NCBI RefSeq assembly: GCF_018860745.1
Contig: NZ_JAHKPY010000003.1
Coordinates: 632,062-696,061 of the forward strand
Direction: 5' to 3'
Source: Zobellia uliginosa
Lineage (GTDB): Bacteria > Bacteroidota > Bacteroidia > Flavobacteriales > Flavobacteriaceae
Length of the DNA: 64,000 nucleotides
Part shown: in pieces, positions 45,085 through 53,191 of the stretch
Numbering within the stretch: position 1 is the stretch's first letter
How the letters are laid out: each line of letters starts with the position of its first letter
The notes under the pieces: generated by a model
Told to the model about the DNA's origin: nothing
The model's database searches: none
Seen by the model: only the letters and a program-made list of their open reading frames with translations
Made by a program: the position numbers and the translations under genes

Positions 45085-45840
45085 ATGAGAATAATACCAG
45101 CAATAGACATCATAGATGGTAAATGTGTTCGCCTTTCAAAAGGGGATTATGATACCAAGAAAATATATAATGAGAATCCGTTAGAAGTTGCCAAAGAGTT
45201 TGAGGCCCATGGTATTCAATATTTACATTTAGTAGATTTAGATGGTGCTAAAAGCAAGCATATCGTAAATCATAAGATTTTGGAGCAGATAGCTTGCGGT
45301 ACTACGCTGAACATTGATTTTGGAGGCGGACTGAAAACGGACGATGATTTGCGAATCGCATTTGAGAGTGGTGCTAATCAGATAACCGGTGGTAGTATTG
45401 CTGTAAAAGATAAGGAGACTTTTTCCAATTGGATTCAAACCTATGGAGCCGAAAAAATTATTTTGGGTGCGGATGCCAAAGATGAAAAAGTAGCAGTTTC
45501 CGGTTGGCAAGAAGAGTCAAAGGAAGAATTGATTCCGTTTATTTCATCATATCAGGAAAAAGGAATCGCTTATGTAATCTGTACGGATATTTCAAAGGAT
45601 GGAATGCTGGAAGGTCCTTCTTTTGACTTGTATAAAAAGATTTTAGCACAATGTAAAGAGGTTGGTGGTAATGTAAGCCAAGGATTAAAATTGATTGCCA
45701 GTGGTGGAATTTCTACTTTTGATGAATTGCCAAAACTGGCAGAGATGGGATGTGAAGGTACAATCATTGGAAAAGCCATTTATGAAAATAGGATCAGCCT
45801 AAAACAGTTGGAAGATTTTATTTTGGAAATAGGGATGTAG
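45085..45840 (+). CDS. hisA: ProFAR isomerase
   Basis: HisA isomerises ProFAR to PRFAR. The (beta/alpha)8 barrel carries [20 protein letters not shown] with the catalytic Asp, [11 protein letters not shown], the phosphate-binding [30 protein letters not shown] with the second Asp, and [12 protein letters not shown]. Length 251 is normal. Its start lies directly behind the heptamer array, so changes in copy number would move it relative to upstream signals. Confidence 0.96.
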   Translation: MRIIPAIDIIDGKCVRLSKGDYDTKKIYNENPLEVAKEFEAHGIQYLHLVDLDGAKSKHIVNHKILEQIACGTTLNIDFGGGLKTDDDLRIAFESGANQITGGSIAVKDKETFSNWIQTYGAEKIILGADAKDEKVAVSGWQEESKEELIPFISSYQEKGIAYVICTDISKDGMLEGPSFDLYKKILAQCKEVGGNVSQGLKLIASGGISTFDELPKLAEMGCEGTIIGKAIYENRISLKQLEDFILEIGM

Positions 45841-45872
45841 ATAAGAAATTAAAGTAAAACGAACATTGTACT

Positions 45873-46628
45873 ATGTTAGCAAAGAGAATCATACCCTGCT
45901 TGGATATAAAGGACGGGAGAACGGTAAAAGGCGTAAATTTCGTTGATTTACGTGATGCGGGCGACCCAGTGGAATTGGCAGAGATCTATAGTAAAGAAGG
46001 AGCGGACGAGCTTGTTTTTCTGGATATTTCGGCAACAGAACAAAAACGCAAGACTTTAGCCGAACTGGTTTACCATGTAGCGGAGAAAGTAAGTATTCCT
46101 TTTACTGTGGGAGGAGGAATTTCATCTGTTGAAGATGTTGATGTTCTTTTGCACAATGGAGCGGATAAGGTTTCCATTAATTCATCGGCAGTAAAAAATC
46201 CACAGTTAATAAACGACTTGGTGGCTAAATTCGGTTCACAGTGTATTGTGGTAGCCATAGATGCCAAACAGATAGATGGTGAGTGGATTGTTCATTTGGT
46301 AGGAGGTAAAGTACCTACGGAACGTAAACTGTTTGAATGGGCCAAAGAAGTTGAAGAGCGTGGTGCAGGAGAAATTCTTTTTACCTCAATGGATCATGAC
46401 GGTACCAAAGACGGTTTTGCGAACGAAGCGTTGAGCAAACTAAGCACGGAATTGAACATTCCCATAATTGCATCGGGTGGTGCAGGAAATATGCAACATT
46501 TTACGGATACCTTTGTAGAAGGAAAAGCAGATGCAGCGCTTGCAGCCAGTGTTTTTCATTTTAAGGAAATTGGTATTAAAGATTTGAAAGAAGAGTTAAA
46601 AGATAAAGGAATTCCCGTACGATTATAA
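45873..46628 (+). CDS. hisF: Imidazole glycerol phosphate synthase, cyclase subunit
   Basis: HisF closes the imidazole ring with ammonia from HisH, giving IGP and AICAR. The barrel is homologous to His[20 protein letters not shown] with catalytic Asp, [38 protein letters not shown] with the second Asp, [14 protein letters not shown] and [12 protein letters not shown]. Length 251 is normal. It lies 32 bases after hisA. Confidence 0.97.
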   Translation: MLAKRIIPCLDIKDGRTVKGVNFVDLRDAGDPVELAEIYSKEGADELVFLDISATEQKRKTLAELVYHVAEKVSIPFTVGGGISSVEDVDVLLHNGADKVSINSSAVKNPQLINDLVAKFGSQCIVVAIDAKQIDGEWIVHLVGGKVPTERKLFEWAKEVEERGAGEILFTSMDHDGTKDGFANEALSKLSTELNIPIIASGGAGNMQHFTDTFVEGKADAALAASVFHFKEIGIKDLKEELKDKGIPVRL

Positions 46629-46663
46629 GTTCGATTTGGACTCTAACCGATAAATAAGAGATA

Positions 46664-47356
46664 ATGAAAAAAATAGGTCTAATAGGAGGCATCACTTGGC
46701 AGTCAACACAGTTGTATTATCAGTTGTTGAACACAAAAGTAGCTGAAACTTTAGGAGGTTCTAGTTCCTGTGAGTGTCTTATTGAATCTGTTAACTTTGC
46801 GGAGATTTCGGAAAAACAGGGCAAAGGAGATTGGGATTCCTTACATGAGAAGATGGCGGATATTGCCTTGCGTTTACAAAATGCCGGTGCGGAAGTTATT
46901 CTCATTTGTGCGAACACCATGCATTTGAGTGTTCCTATAATTACACAAAAAATAGCTATTCCTATTTTGCATATTGCAGAGGTAGCCGGAGAAGCGGTAA
47001 AAGCCAAGGGATGTCAAAAAGTGCTTTTATTGGGTACAAAATATACTATGGAACTGGATTTTTATAAGGATATCCTTAAGAATCAGTTTCAAATAGAAGT
47101 TTTAATTCCTTCTAAAGAAGATAGAGAGGTGGTTCATGACGTAATATATCATGAACTCTCCAAAGGCATTATTACCGAAGAATCAAAAAAGAAATATTTA
47201 GACATTATTGGCAAAGCCGAAAAAGAAGGAGCGCAAGGTGTTATTTTAGGTTGTAACGAAATACCGTTACTAATTCAACAAGAAGATTGTACGATAGCGG
47301 TTATAGATACCACAAAAGAACATGCTCATGCGGCCGTAAAATTCGCACTAGCTTAA
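46664..47356 (+). CDS. Aspartate/glutamate racemase family protein inside the his operon
   Basis: This is a 230-residue cofactor-independent racemase of the YgeA/AspR type. Both catalytic cysteines are present: ILICANTMHLSVP (near residue 84) and GVILGCNEIPLLI (near residue 195). The N-terminus KKIGLIGGITWQSTQLYYQL is characteristic. It would interconvert D- and L-aspartate or glutamate, or a related amino acid. It lies 35 bases after hisF and 10 before hisIE, so it is part of the transcript, although histidine synthesis needs no racemase. Confidence 0.92.
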   Translation: MKKIGLIGGITWQSTQLYYQLLNTKVAETLGGSSSCECLIESVNFAEISEKQGKGDWDSLHEKMADIALRLQNAGAEVILICANTMHLSVPIITQKIAIPILHIAEVAGEAVKAKGCQKVLLLGTKYTMELDFYKDILKNQFQIEVLIPSKEDREVVHDVIYHELSKGIITEESKKKYLDIIGKAEKEGAQGVILGCNEIPLLIQQEDCTIAVIDTTKEHAHAAVKFALA

Positions 47357-47366
47357 AATATTTACG

Positions 47367-47966
47367 ATGAAAATAGATTTCAATAAAAATGGAGACGGAC
47401 TTGTGCCGGCAATTATTCAGGACGCAGTTACAAAAAACGTTTTGATGTTTGGGTACATGAACCAAGAGGCTTTTGACAAAACTGAAGAGACCAAAAAAGT
47501 AACGTTTTATAGTCGCACCAAAAAAAGATTGTGGACCAAAGGCGAGGAGAGCGGAAACTTCTTGGAGCTGGTAGATATTAAAAACGATTGTGACGATGAT
47601 ACACTTCTAGTTTTTGTAAAACCCGTAGGTCCTACTTGTCATAAAGGAACAGATACGTGTTGGAACGAAGAAAACACTTCAAATTTTGGATTTCTATCTC
47701 AATTGGAAGAAGTTATAACACAGCGTCGTGAAGCTTCGGATTCTAGTAAATCATATGTTGCCTCTTTATTTGAAAAGGGCATAAACAAAATAGCCCAAAA
47801 GGTTGGTGAGGAAGCCGTGGAAACTGTAATAGAGGCCATGGATGATAAGGATGACCTCTTTTTATATGAAAGTGCAGATTTACTTTTTCATTACTTAATA
47901 TTACTTCAGGCAAAAGGATTCACCTTAAAAGATATAGAAGCGGAACTAGTAAAACGACATAAATAG
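47367..47966 (+). CDS. hisIE: Bifunctional PR-AMP cyclohydrolase / PR-ATP pyrophosphatase
   Basis: This protein carries out steps two and three of the pathway. Residues 1-105 are HisI (VLMFGYMNQEAFDKT, TFYSRTKKRLWTKGEESGN, then DCDDDTLLVFVKPVGPTCHK with zinc Cys/Asp ligands). Residues 110-199 are HisE (KSYVASLFEKGINKIAQKVG, EEAVETVIEAMD, ESADLLFHYLILL). Length 199 is normal. The stop codon lies inside the terminator hairpin that closes the operon. Confidence 0.96.
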   Translation: MKIDFNKNGDGLVPAIIQDAVTKNVLMFGYMNQEAFDKTEETKKVTFYSRTKKRLWTKGEESGNFLELVDIKNDCDDDTLLVFVKPVGPTCHKGTDTCWNEENTSNFGFLSQLEEVITQRREASDSSKSYVASLFEKGINKIAQKVGEEAVETVIEAMDDKDDLFLYESADLLFHYLILLQAKGFTLKDIEAELVKRHK

Positions 47967-47990
47967 TCGTTTTACTAGTTTCTGTTTTTT
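47944..47990 (+). terminator. his operon terminator overlapping two coding ends
   Basis: AACTAGTAAAACGAC (47944-47958) and GTCGTTTTACTAGTT (47966-47980) form a perfect 15-bp stem with a 7-base loop, followed by TCTGTTTTTT. The left arm encodes the last HisIE residues and the right arm encodes the end of the convergent DUF2807 gene. Confidence 0.9.
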
Positions 47991-48697
47991 AGCTGTGAAG
48001 CACCTTTTATTCGTTCATGATTGATAACCGCAGTACCCTTGTAGTTTAGAGTGCTCGCTCCCGTTGCCTCTACATCTATTGATTCCGTGGCAGTAAGAAA
48101 AGCTTCACTGGCTCCTGAAAGATCTATGTTCAAACGCTCTATTTGTAAATCGTAATTTCTAAAATCACTGCTTCCGGAAAGGTTGGCATGTACGGATTTT
48201 ACTTCCCCGTAAATATCGGCTTCAGATGCACCGTTAAGGTCAACATTCAGATAATCTGCAAAGACTTCACCGGTAAGGTCAGACGCTCCTGAAAGCTCGA
48301 TTTTACCACGTTCGGTATTCCAAGGACTTTCTAAGGTTACGCTTGCTGCTCCAGAGAGGTCGAATTCAGAAATATCTTTGGTGGTTATAAAAGCCTTCAA
48401 TGTGGGATTGCCACTTACTGTTGTGTATCTTTTAAGTTTGATGATAACTTCGTTTCCTTCTCGTGCAACAACAATACGGTCTTGTAAATTGTCATTCGCT
48501 TCAATTTGGATTTCCTCTTCATTATCTGAAAAGGTAACGTAGACATCAAAAGCATTGGAAACTTTTAATTTGTCATAATCAGAAATTGTTAAATCTTTGG
48601 TGGTGATTTCATCCGAAGCTCGTATATGGTCATAGTCACAAGAGGTAAGAATTCCACATGCCACGGCCATGGCGATAAAAATCGTTTTTGTTTTCAT
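47975..48697 (-). CDS. DUF2807 (head GIN domain) lipoprotein
   Basis: A type II signal ends in a lipobox (residues 15-20, GILTSC), so the mature protein starts at CDYDHIRA. The rest is a DUF2807 putative auto-transporter adhesin/beta-helix domain with repeated motifs of the type LSGASxxxL (FDLSGAASVTLES, IELSGASDLTGEV, DLNGASEADIYGEV, DLSGASEAFLTA). Such proteins are periplasmic or outer-membrane anchored and of unknown role. Length 240 is normal. It is convergent with hisIE with only eight bases between the stops. Confidence 0.88.
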   Translation of the reverse strand: MKTKTIFIAMAVACGILTSCDYDHIRASDEITTKDLTISDYDKLKVSNAFDVYVTFSDNEEEIQIEANDNLQDRIVVAREGNEVIIKLKRYTTVSGNPTLKAFITTKDISEFDLSGAASVTLESPWNTERGKIELSGASDLTGEVFADYLNVDLNGASEADIYGEVKSVHANLSGSSDFRNYDLQIERLNIDLSGASEAFLTATESIDVEATGASTLNYKGTAVINHERIKGASQLKNRN

Positions 48698-48752
48698 TTT
48701 GATTGTTTTTAAGCTCGCCCAAAGGGAAAGCAGATTGATGAATTGTGGTGTT

Positions 48753-48947
48753 TTAGACGTTTACTAAACGCTCCTGAAGCTTAACTACAGGAATCCACTG
48801 AAAGTTAATGGGTGACCATTCTTCTTTAGTTGAGGAACTACCGGTACAATTGTTTCTAAGAAATACTTGGTTGTTTTCACTGAATACATGCTGTGTTTCT
48901 ATAACATCGTGACAATGCGGACAGATTTTTTCGTTTGTTGCTTTCAT
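48753..48947 (-). CDS. Small CxxC protein translationally coupled to an outer-membrane protein
   Basis: The product has 64 residues and no signal peptide. CPHCH at residues 9-13 and a lone later Cys (NNCTG) could make part of a zinc site, but a full two-knuckle ribbon is not there. The ATG overlaps the TGA of the preceding gene (ATGA, 48944-48947), strong support that it is translated. I do not recognise the family. Confidence 0.6.
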   Translation of the reverse strand: MKATNEKICPHCHDVIETQHVFSENNQVFLRNNCTGSSSTKEEWSPINFQWIPVVKLQERLVNV

Positions 48948-49615
48948 TGTACGTTCTTTTTGTATCTATTACGACCCATATTAAAAATACCCACTTTAAC
49001 TCCTATTCCGGCCGAAAAGCCATTAATACGAGTAGTGCGTGTAGGGGGAAGTTCAATTCTACTAGAAAAACGATACTTGACGCCTGCTTCTAGTTGCAAA
49101 TAGCGAGAGATATTAAAAAGAGCACTTACGCCAGGTTCGGCTACGAAGACAACATCAAAATCATCTTCGGTAAGCTCTTCTTCGTAGGTATCATCATCTT
49201 GAAAACGATTATCAATATAACCAACGCCACCGGCACCCAATAAAAGGGGAAAAGAAAGATTAACACGTTTTTTACTAAAGAAAATAGGTTCTAAGTGAAG
49301 ACCGCCGTAGGCACCTATTAAGTCTTCGTAACGCGCTAGACTGTTGTTATAAATATCTTGTTCCGAGTATAGAAAATTGCCCGCAAAGCCTATTTCAAAT
49401 TGACGATTGGCTACATAGGCAACTTTAAGCCCGCCCATGAATGCATTTTGGTCATCAATTTCGCCAACACCCATAGTAAGACCTAGGTATACCCCGTGAA
49501 CGACATTGTTACGATCATTAAATTCCAAGTATTCTTCCGTTTCATTTTGGGCGGAACTAAAGAAAGTTGCTCCCAAACATAGTATAAGAAGACCCGTTTG
49601 TAATAATTTCATCAC
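48944..49615 (-). CDS. Outer-membrane beta-barrel protein
   Basis: The 223-residue protein has an N-terminal signal peptide (LLQTGLLILCLGATFFSSAQ). Alternating beta strands typical of small flavobacterial porin-like barrels follow (VHGVYLGLTMGVGEI, FEIGFAGNFLY, LGGL-like GAYGGLHLEPIFF, YLQLEAGVKYRFSSRIELPP, FSAGIGVKVGIFNMG). An acidic loop (QDDDTYEEELTEDDFD) would face outward. There is no enzymatic motif. It is coupled to the small CxxC gene. Confidence 0.8.
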   Translation of the reverse strand: MMKLLQTGLLILCLGATFFSSAQNETEEYLEFNDRNNVVHGVYLGLTMGVGEIDDQNAFMGGLKVAYVANRQFEIGFAGNFLYSEQDIYNNSLARYEDLIGAYGGLHLEPIFFSKKRVNLSFPLLLGAGGVGYIDNRFQDDDTYEEELTEDDFDVVFVAEPGVSALFNISRYLQLEAGVKYRFSSRIELPPTRTTRINGFSAGIGVKVGIFNMGRNRYKKNVQ

Positions 49616-49741
49616 TGTTCATTTTTTGATTGATTACCTAATAGACAACCTAAGGCACGAAAAGTTGCATCAAAAACGAATTATTTTCAAAAAAAATGAA
49701 TTTTTTACTGTAATAGGCATCATGGGAAGTGAAAAGGATAC

Positions 49742-50062
49742 TTAATTTAATGGCGGATTACTATTGTCGGCGCCCCATTTATCCAGACTTTCCAAGATGT
49801 CTTTGAGTGATTTTCCTTTTTCTGTTAAACCGTATTCAACTTTTGGAGGAACCACGGGAAATACCTCTCTTAGGACCAACCCGTCTTTTTCTAGTTCACG
49901 TACAGTTTGAGTAAACATCTTATTTGATATTCCTATAATTTTTTTCTGCAAAACGCCCGAACGTAATGGCCTGTCAAGAAGATGAAACAGAACAATTGGT
50001 TTCCACTTGGTACCGATTAAATTCATGGTGTAATCTAAAGGGCAGTAATTTTTGTTATTCAT
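49742..50062 (-). CDS. HxlR-family transcriptional regulator
   Basis: HxlR regulators are small winged-helix dimers that often control detoxification genes. The 106-residue protein has the family start YCPLDYTMNLIGTKWKPIVL with the Cys often used for redox or electrophile sensing, the recognition region GISNKMFTQTVRELEKDGLV and the wing VPPKVEYGLTEKGKSL. It is divergent from the VOC gene, with overlapping promoter boxes and an inverted repeat between, so it probably controls that gene. Confidence 0.92.
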   Translation of the reverse strand: MNNKNYCPLDYTMNLIGTKWKPIVLFHLLDRPLRSGVLQKKIIGISNKMFTQTVRELEKDGLVLREVFPVVPPKVEYGLTEKGKSLKDILESLDKWGADNSNPPLN

Positions 50063-50112
50063 TTTAGATACAAAATGTTGATAATTAGAAATTTACTCTT
50101 TTTGGTAACTAT

Positions 50113-50157
50113 ATAACTTTTGGGTAAGTTATTGTCTATAAGTCAAATATAGGTTTG
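50113..50157. promoter_or_regulatory. Divergent promoters and operator of the HxlR/VOC pair
   Basis: Exact TAnnTTTG boxes overlap back to back: TATATTTG on the minus strand (50144-50151) toward the HxlR gene, and TAGGTTTG on the plus strand (50150-50157) toward the VOC gene. An inverted repeat ATAACTT-N6-AAGTTAT (50113-50132) lies beside them and is a candidate HxlR operator. Confidence 0.55.
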
Positions 50158-50180
50158 TTTTGTAGTGTAAAACTAAAAAT

Positions 50181-50693
50181 ATGAACACAAATAAAGAGTA
50201 TCCAAAATCATTTTCACATATTGGTATTACGGTTCCCAAATTAATAGAAGCCGTTACATTTTATTCTGATGTAATGGGGTGGTATGTGATAATGGCTCCA
50301 TCAAAAGTTAAAAAAGAAAAAGAAACAGCCATTGGCCAGATGTGTATTGATGTTTTTGGTGAAGACTGGGAAGAATTTGAAATTGCCCACATGTCCACTT
50401 CAGATGGTGTTGGAATAGAATTATTTTCATTTCCACAGGGGGTTAAAGAGGCACCAAATTTTAATCCTTTCAATACGGGACTATTCCATTTCTGCATACA
50501 AGACCCAAACATTGAAGATTTGGTTGATAAAATTGTAGCGTATGGTGGAAAGCAGCGTATGCCCATAAGGTCTTATTATCCTAATGAAAAGCCCTATAGA
50601 ATGTGTTATGTGGAAGACCCTTTCGGAATTGTTTTTGAAATCTACTCGCACAGTTATGAGTTGACGTATTCTTCCGGGGCATATACGGAGTAA
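50181..50693 (+). CDS. VOC-family (glyoxalase-like) protein
   Basis: The 170-residue protein has two beta-alpha-beta-beta-beta modules. Likely metal ligands are H in FSHIGITVPKL, E in GIELFSF, H in GLFHFCIQD and E in GIVFEIYSHS, as in glyoxalase I and dioxygenases. The substrate is unknown. The divergent HxlR regulator suggests induction by a toxic electrophile or aromatic. A terminator follows. Confidence 0.88.
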   Translation: MNTNKEYPKSFSHIGITVPKLIEAVTFYSDVMGWYVIMAPSKVKKEKETAIGQMCIDVFGEDWEEFEIAHMSTSDGVGIELFSFPQGVKEAPNFNPFNTGLFHFCIQDPNIEDLVDKIVAYGGKQRMPIRSYYPNEKPYRMCYVEDPFGIVFEIYSHSYELTYSSGAYTE

Positions 50694-50715
50694 TTGAAAC
50701 AAAATTTAAAATGAA

Positions 50716-50750
50716 AGCCACCAACACTCTTTAAGTATTGGTGGCTATTT
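50716..50750 (+). terminator. Intrinsic terminator after the VOC gene
   Basis: AGCCACCAACACT pairs with AGTATTGGTGGCT (one mismatch) across a 5-base loop and is followed by ATTTTC. It also faces the end of the convergent gene at 50799. Confidence 0.8.
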
Positions 50751-50798
50751 TCGGTTCATAGAAGTTATCAAAGGCTAGCTGCTCACTTCCCACTATAT

Positions 50799-51896
50799 CT
50801 AAAGCTCTTTGAGTAATACCACGCCCTTTTTTCCGGTAATGGAAATATGACCTTGCACTTTCTTACCATAAACAGCGTTGATTTCACGAAGCTTTTTACC
50901 CTTATCCAGCATCTCCGAATCTACATCGTGAAATGATTTAGGTAAGCGCACCAGGCCTTCCTCCAGTACTGCCGAGAATTCGTGAGGAAAGTCCGTAATA
51001 TTAAGACTTACTTCTGATGACTCTTGCTCAATAATAATTGTACCATTAGTAGATAGGATGTGATCAACTCTAAAATCAGATATTTTCAGGACCAAATCTA
51101 TATCCTTTGCCAACCTTCCCAATTGAATCGTACTGAACTTGAGCATCCCGTAAAAAGTACCTATTTCCTCCAGGTCCACCTCATCCTTATTGGAATAGAA
51201 TTCTAAAGAACCAATAGTGTGCATGCTTATATCACTGCCACTACTGTTTAAGCGCATAGTGTTTGAATCGTCCATATCCAACCCACCATTCTTCAGGTCA
51301 AGGTTCGCATAATAGATGTTTTTAGCTCGTAATTTTCCGTATTTTAGATTAATATCGGCTTTATTCAAATTATCATTTATCCACATATCGCCATGTTGCA
51401 CATCGGCTTTTAAAACTCCTCTCCAATCTTCTATAAAAACATCGCCAAATTTATTAATGATTTCCATTTCTGCCTTTTCGGGCATGTAGACTTTGTAATC
51501 TATTTGCACATTACTTCGGTCAAAATCAAAAGGGTTAGCCTTCTCAAAAAGATTGGAAAAGAAACCAGAACTGTTTTCTCCAATCTCATAACCAACGGAT
51601 AAAAAATCATCGCTTTCGCGAAGAATAGGTCTAATTCGCTCTAGAAGCTCTCGGGCGTTGTCACTCTTTTTATGGGTAACAGTAATATTCACAGTAATGG
51701 AAACCTCATTTTTGGTCCATCCGTAGATATTAATATTGCCGTATTTATTGTCTAAATGAATTTCTCCCCCGTTGGTAAACCCGTAGGTCTTGTTTACCTT
51801 TTTAGACACTTTTTCCTGCGCCATGACCGGAAGGCCAAGGAGCATCACCGCAGCAAAAAGGAGCAGTTTTTTATAAAGTGTATCCATAATCCTCAT
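50799..51896 (-). CDS. Secreted adhesin-like protein, third gene of the ECF sigma operon
   Basis: The 365-residue protein has a signal peptide (YKKLLLFAAVMLLGLPVMAQ). A beta-rich region of repeated short strands follows (GGEIHLDNKYGNINIYGWTK, VFIEDWRGVLKADVQHGDMW, INLKYGKLRAKNIYYANLDL), like DUF4097/DUF2807-type beta-helix proteins. The start at 51896, or an ATG three codons later, overlaps the end of the preceding gene by 26 or 17 bases, showing coupling. It may be the envelope partner or output of the sigma/anti-sigma pair; this is inference. Confidence 0.78.
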   Translation of the reverse strand: MRIMDTLYKKLLLFAAVMLLGLPVMAQEKVSKKVNKTYGFTNGGEIHLDNKYGNINIYGWTKNEVSITVNITVTHKKSDNARELLERIRPILRESDDFLSVGYEIGENSSGFFSNLFEKANPFDFDRSNVQIDYKVYMPEKAEMEIINKFGDVFIEDWRGVLKADVQHGDMWINDNLNKADINLKYGKLRAKNIYYANLDLKNGGLDMDDSNTMRLNSSGSDISMHTIGSLEFYSNKDEVDLEEIGTFYGMLKFSTIQLGRLAKDIDLVLKISDFRVDHILSTNGTIIIEQESSEVSLNITDFPHEFSAVLEEGLVRLPKSFHDVDSEMLDKGKKLREINAVYGKKVQGHISITGKKGVVLLKEL

Positions 51897-52410
51897 CTTT
51901 TAATTTTGATTCGTTTAGCTGGCGCAGTAGGTTCTCTATGAGCTCTATTCGCTTTCGGTAATTAGAAACAATAGCTTCCAATACCAATTCGTTATCCAGG
52001 TTGTTCTTCATCTCCAACTTCAACTGTTCGTATTCGGTATCCAATTCGTCCATAAAGGATAAAAACTCTTCTTTATCGGCATCTGATAGTTTGTCATTAT
52101 TCTTTACCAATTGTACTTGGTAGGATACCAAGCCTTTGTAATGCATATCTATATCCTGTAATTCTTTGGATACAAAATTGTTCTCATTCGTAGAGCCATT
52201 TAGAAACGAGATACCGATCAGCCCGGAAATTCCTAGGATAACAAGTACAGTTGCCGCAATACGCAGCATAGGCAATTTCCATAGCGGGATTACCTTAGGT
52301 TCAGAAGGTTCAAGTTGAGCCTCTATATTTGCCCAAAGCTTGGCGCGATCTGCCTTTTGGTCATCAAAAGATGCTTTACTTGCCCTAATATGTTTTTCAA
52401 AATTGTCCAT
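51871..52410 (-). CDS. Probable membrane anti-sigma factor
   Basis: The 179-residue protein has a cytoplasmic N-terminus (residues 1-46), one membrane helix (about 49-70, LRIAATVLVILGISGLIGIS) and a helical periplasmic part. It starts on the last base of the ECF sigma gene. Position and topology are those of anti-sigma factors; a clear zinc anti-sigma motif (HxxxCxxC) is absent, so the family is not certain. Confidence 0.75.
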   Translation of the reverse strand: MDNFEKHIRASKASFDDQKADRAKLWANIEAQLEPSEPKVIPLWKLPMLRIAATVLVILGISGLIGISFLNGSTNENNFVSKELQDIDMHYKGLVSYQVQLVKNNDKLSDADKEEFLSFMDELDTEYEQLKLEMKNNLDNELVLEAIVSNYRKRIELIENLLRQLNESKLKDEDYGYTL

Positions 52411-52952
52411 TATAAGGTGTTTATAATTTCAACTAGTTTCTTTTTGGCCCTGTGATACTGAGATTTGGAGGTTGATGTTGTAATGCCCAACACTTCACCA
52501 ATTTCTATATGATCATAGCCTTCCAGTAAATACAGGTTGATAATATTTTTGTAACCTAAAGGCAGTTTTTCAATACCCATCTTAACTTTTTGAATATCAA
52601 TTGCATCTACCGGGTCATTATGTATTTCTTCCGTTAGGTGATACTCATGATCATCCATGGCGGCTAAAGGAAGACGCTTTACTTTTAGATGATTTATGCT
52701 TTTGTTGATGACTATCCGTTTAAGCCATGCTCCAAAAGTTGACTCATATTTAAAGTTGTGCAGATTTTTAAAAGCATCTACAAAACTATCTTGCACAATG
52801 TCTTCCGCATCTTCTTTGACCCCCAAAAATCGCATCCCAATGTTATACATAGCATCTACATAGAGCTCGTACAGTTGGTACTGTGCGTTTCTATCGCCAG
52901 ACTTGCTGCTTTCAACAAGGGACTTATGCGTAAAACGGATTTCGGTTTTCAA
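52410..52952 (-). CDS. ECF-type RNA polymerase sigma factor
   Basis: The 180-residue protein has sigma regions 2 and 4 only. Region 2 includes YNIGMRFLGVKEDAEDIVQD and SFVDAFKNLHNFKYESTFGA. Region 4 has LPLGYKNIINLYLLEGYDHI and the helix-turn-helix EIGEVLGITTSTSKSQYHRA. It heads a minus-strand operon with the anti-sigma gene and the secreted protein. The motif TGCAACC-N14-TTGTC precedes it and is repeated before the divergent TonB receptor, so I infer self-activation and control of the receptor. Confidence 0.95.
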   Translation of the reverse strand: MKTEIRFTHKSLVESSKSGDRNAQYQLYELYVDAMYNIGMRFLGVKEDAEDIVQDSFVDAFKNLHNFKYESTFGAWLKRIVINKSINHLKVKRLPLAAMDDHEYHLTEEIHNDPVDAIDIQKVKMGIEKLPLGYKNIINLYLLEGYDHIEIGEVLGITTSTSKSQYHRAKKKLVEIINTL

Positions 52953-53001
52953 TTAATTAAAGAGGGTTATTTGTTCTCTACAATTAGGTTTCAATAGCAA
53001 A

Positions 53002-53027
53002 GACAAGCAAAAGTTGCAAGGGTTGCA
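53002..53027 (-). promoter_or_regulatory. Predicted ECF promoter of the sigma operon
   Basis: On the minus strand TGCAACC (53021-53027) and TTGTC (53002-53006) are 14 bases apart, 50 bases before the sigma ATG. The GTC core of the -10 is typical of ECF promoters. Confidence 0.65.
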
Positions 53028-53131
53028 TTTAGGGAGGAATATTTTAATGCTAAGATATTAATATAATAGGATTTATATTTTTCTGATTTACTAGCTTCGT
53101 ACTTATATAATTGGAGAAAAAAACAAAGAGA

Positions 53132-53157
53132 TGCAACCTTCTTGCAATTTGGTTGTC
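53132..53157 (+). promoter_or_regulatory. Predicted ECF promoter of the TonB receptor
   Basis: TGCAACC (53132-53138) and TTGTC (53153-53157) are again 14 bases apart, 35 bases before the receptor ATG at 53192. The identical motif and spacing on both divergent arms supports recognition by the same sigma factor. Confidence 0.65.
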
Positions 53158-53191
53158 AATAGAAGTGTTCATCAATCAAAATAAAAATAAA

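Noticed and set aside
53111-53191. Longer N-terminus for the TonB receptor
   Set aside because: It would begin upstream of the predicted promoter and would put 27 residues ahead of a good signal peptide.
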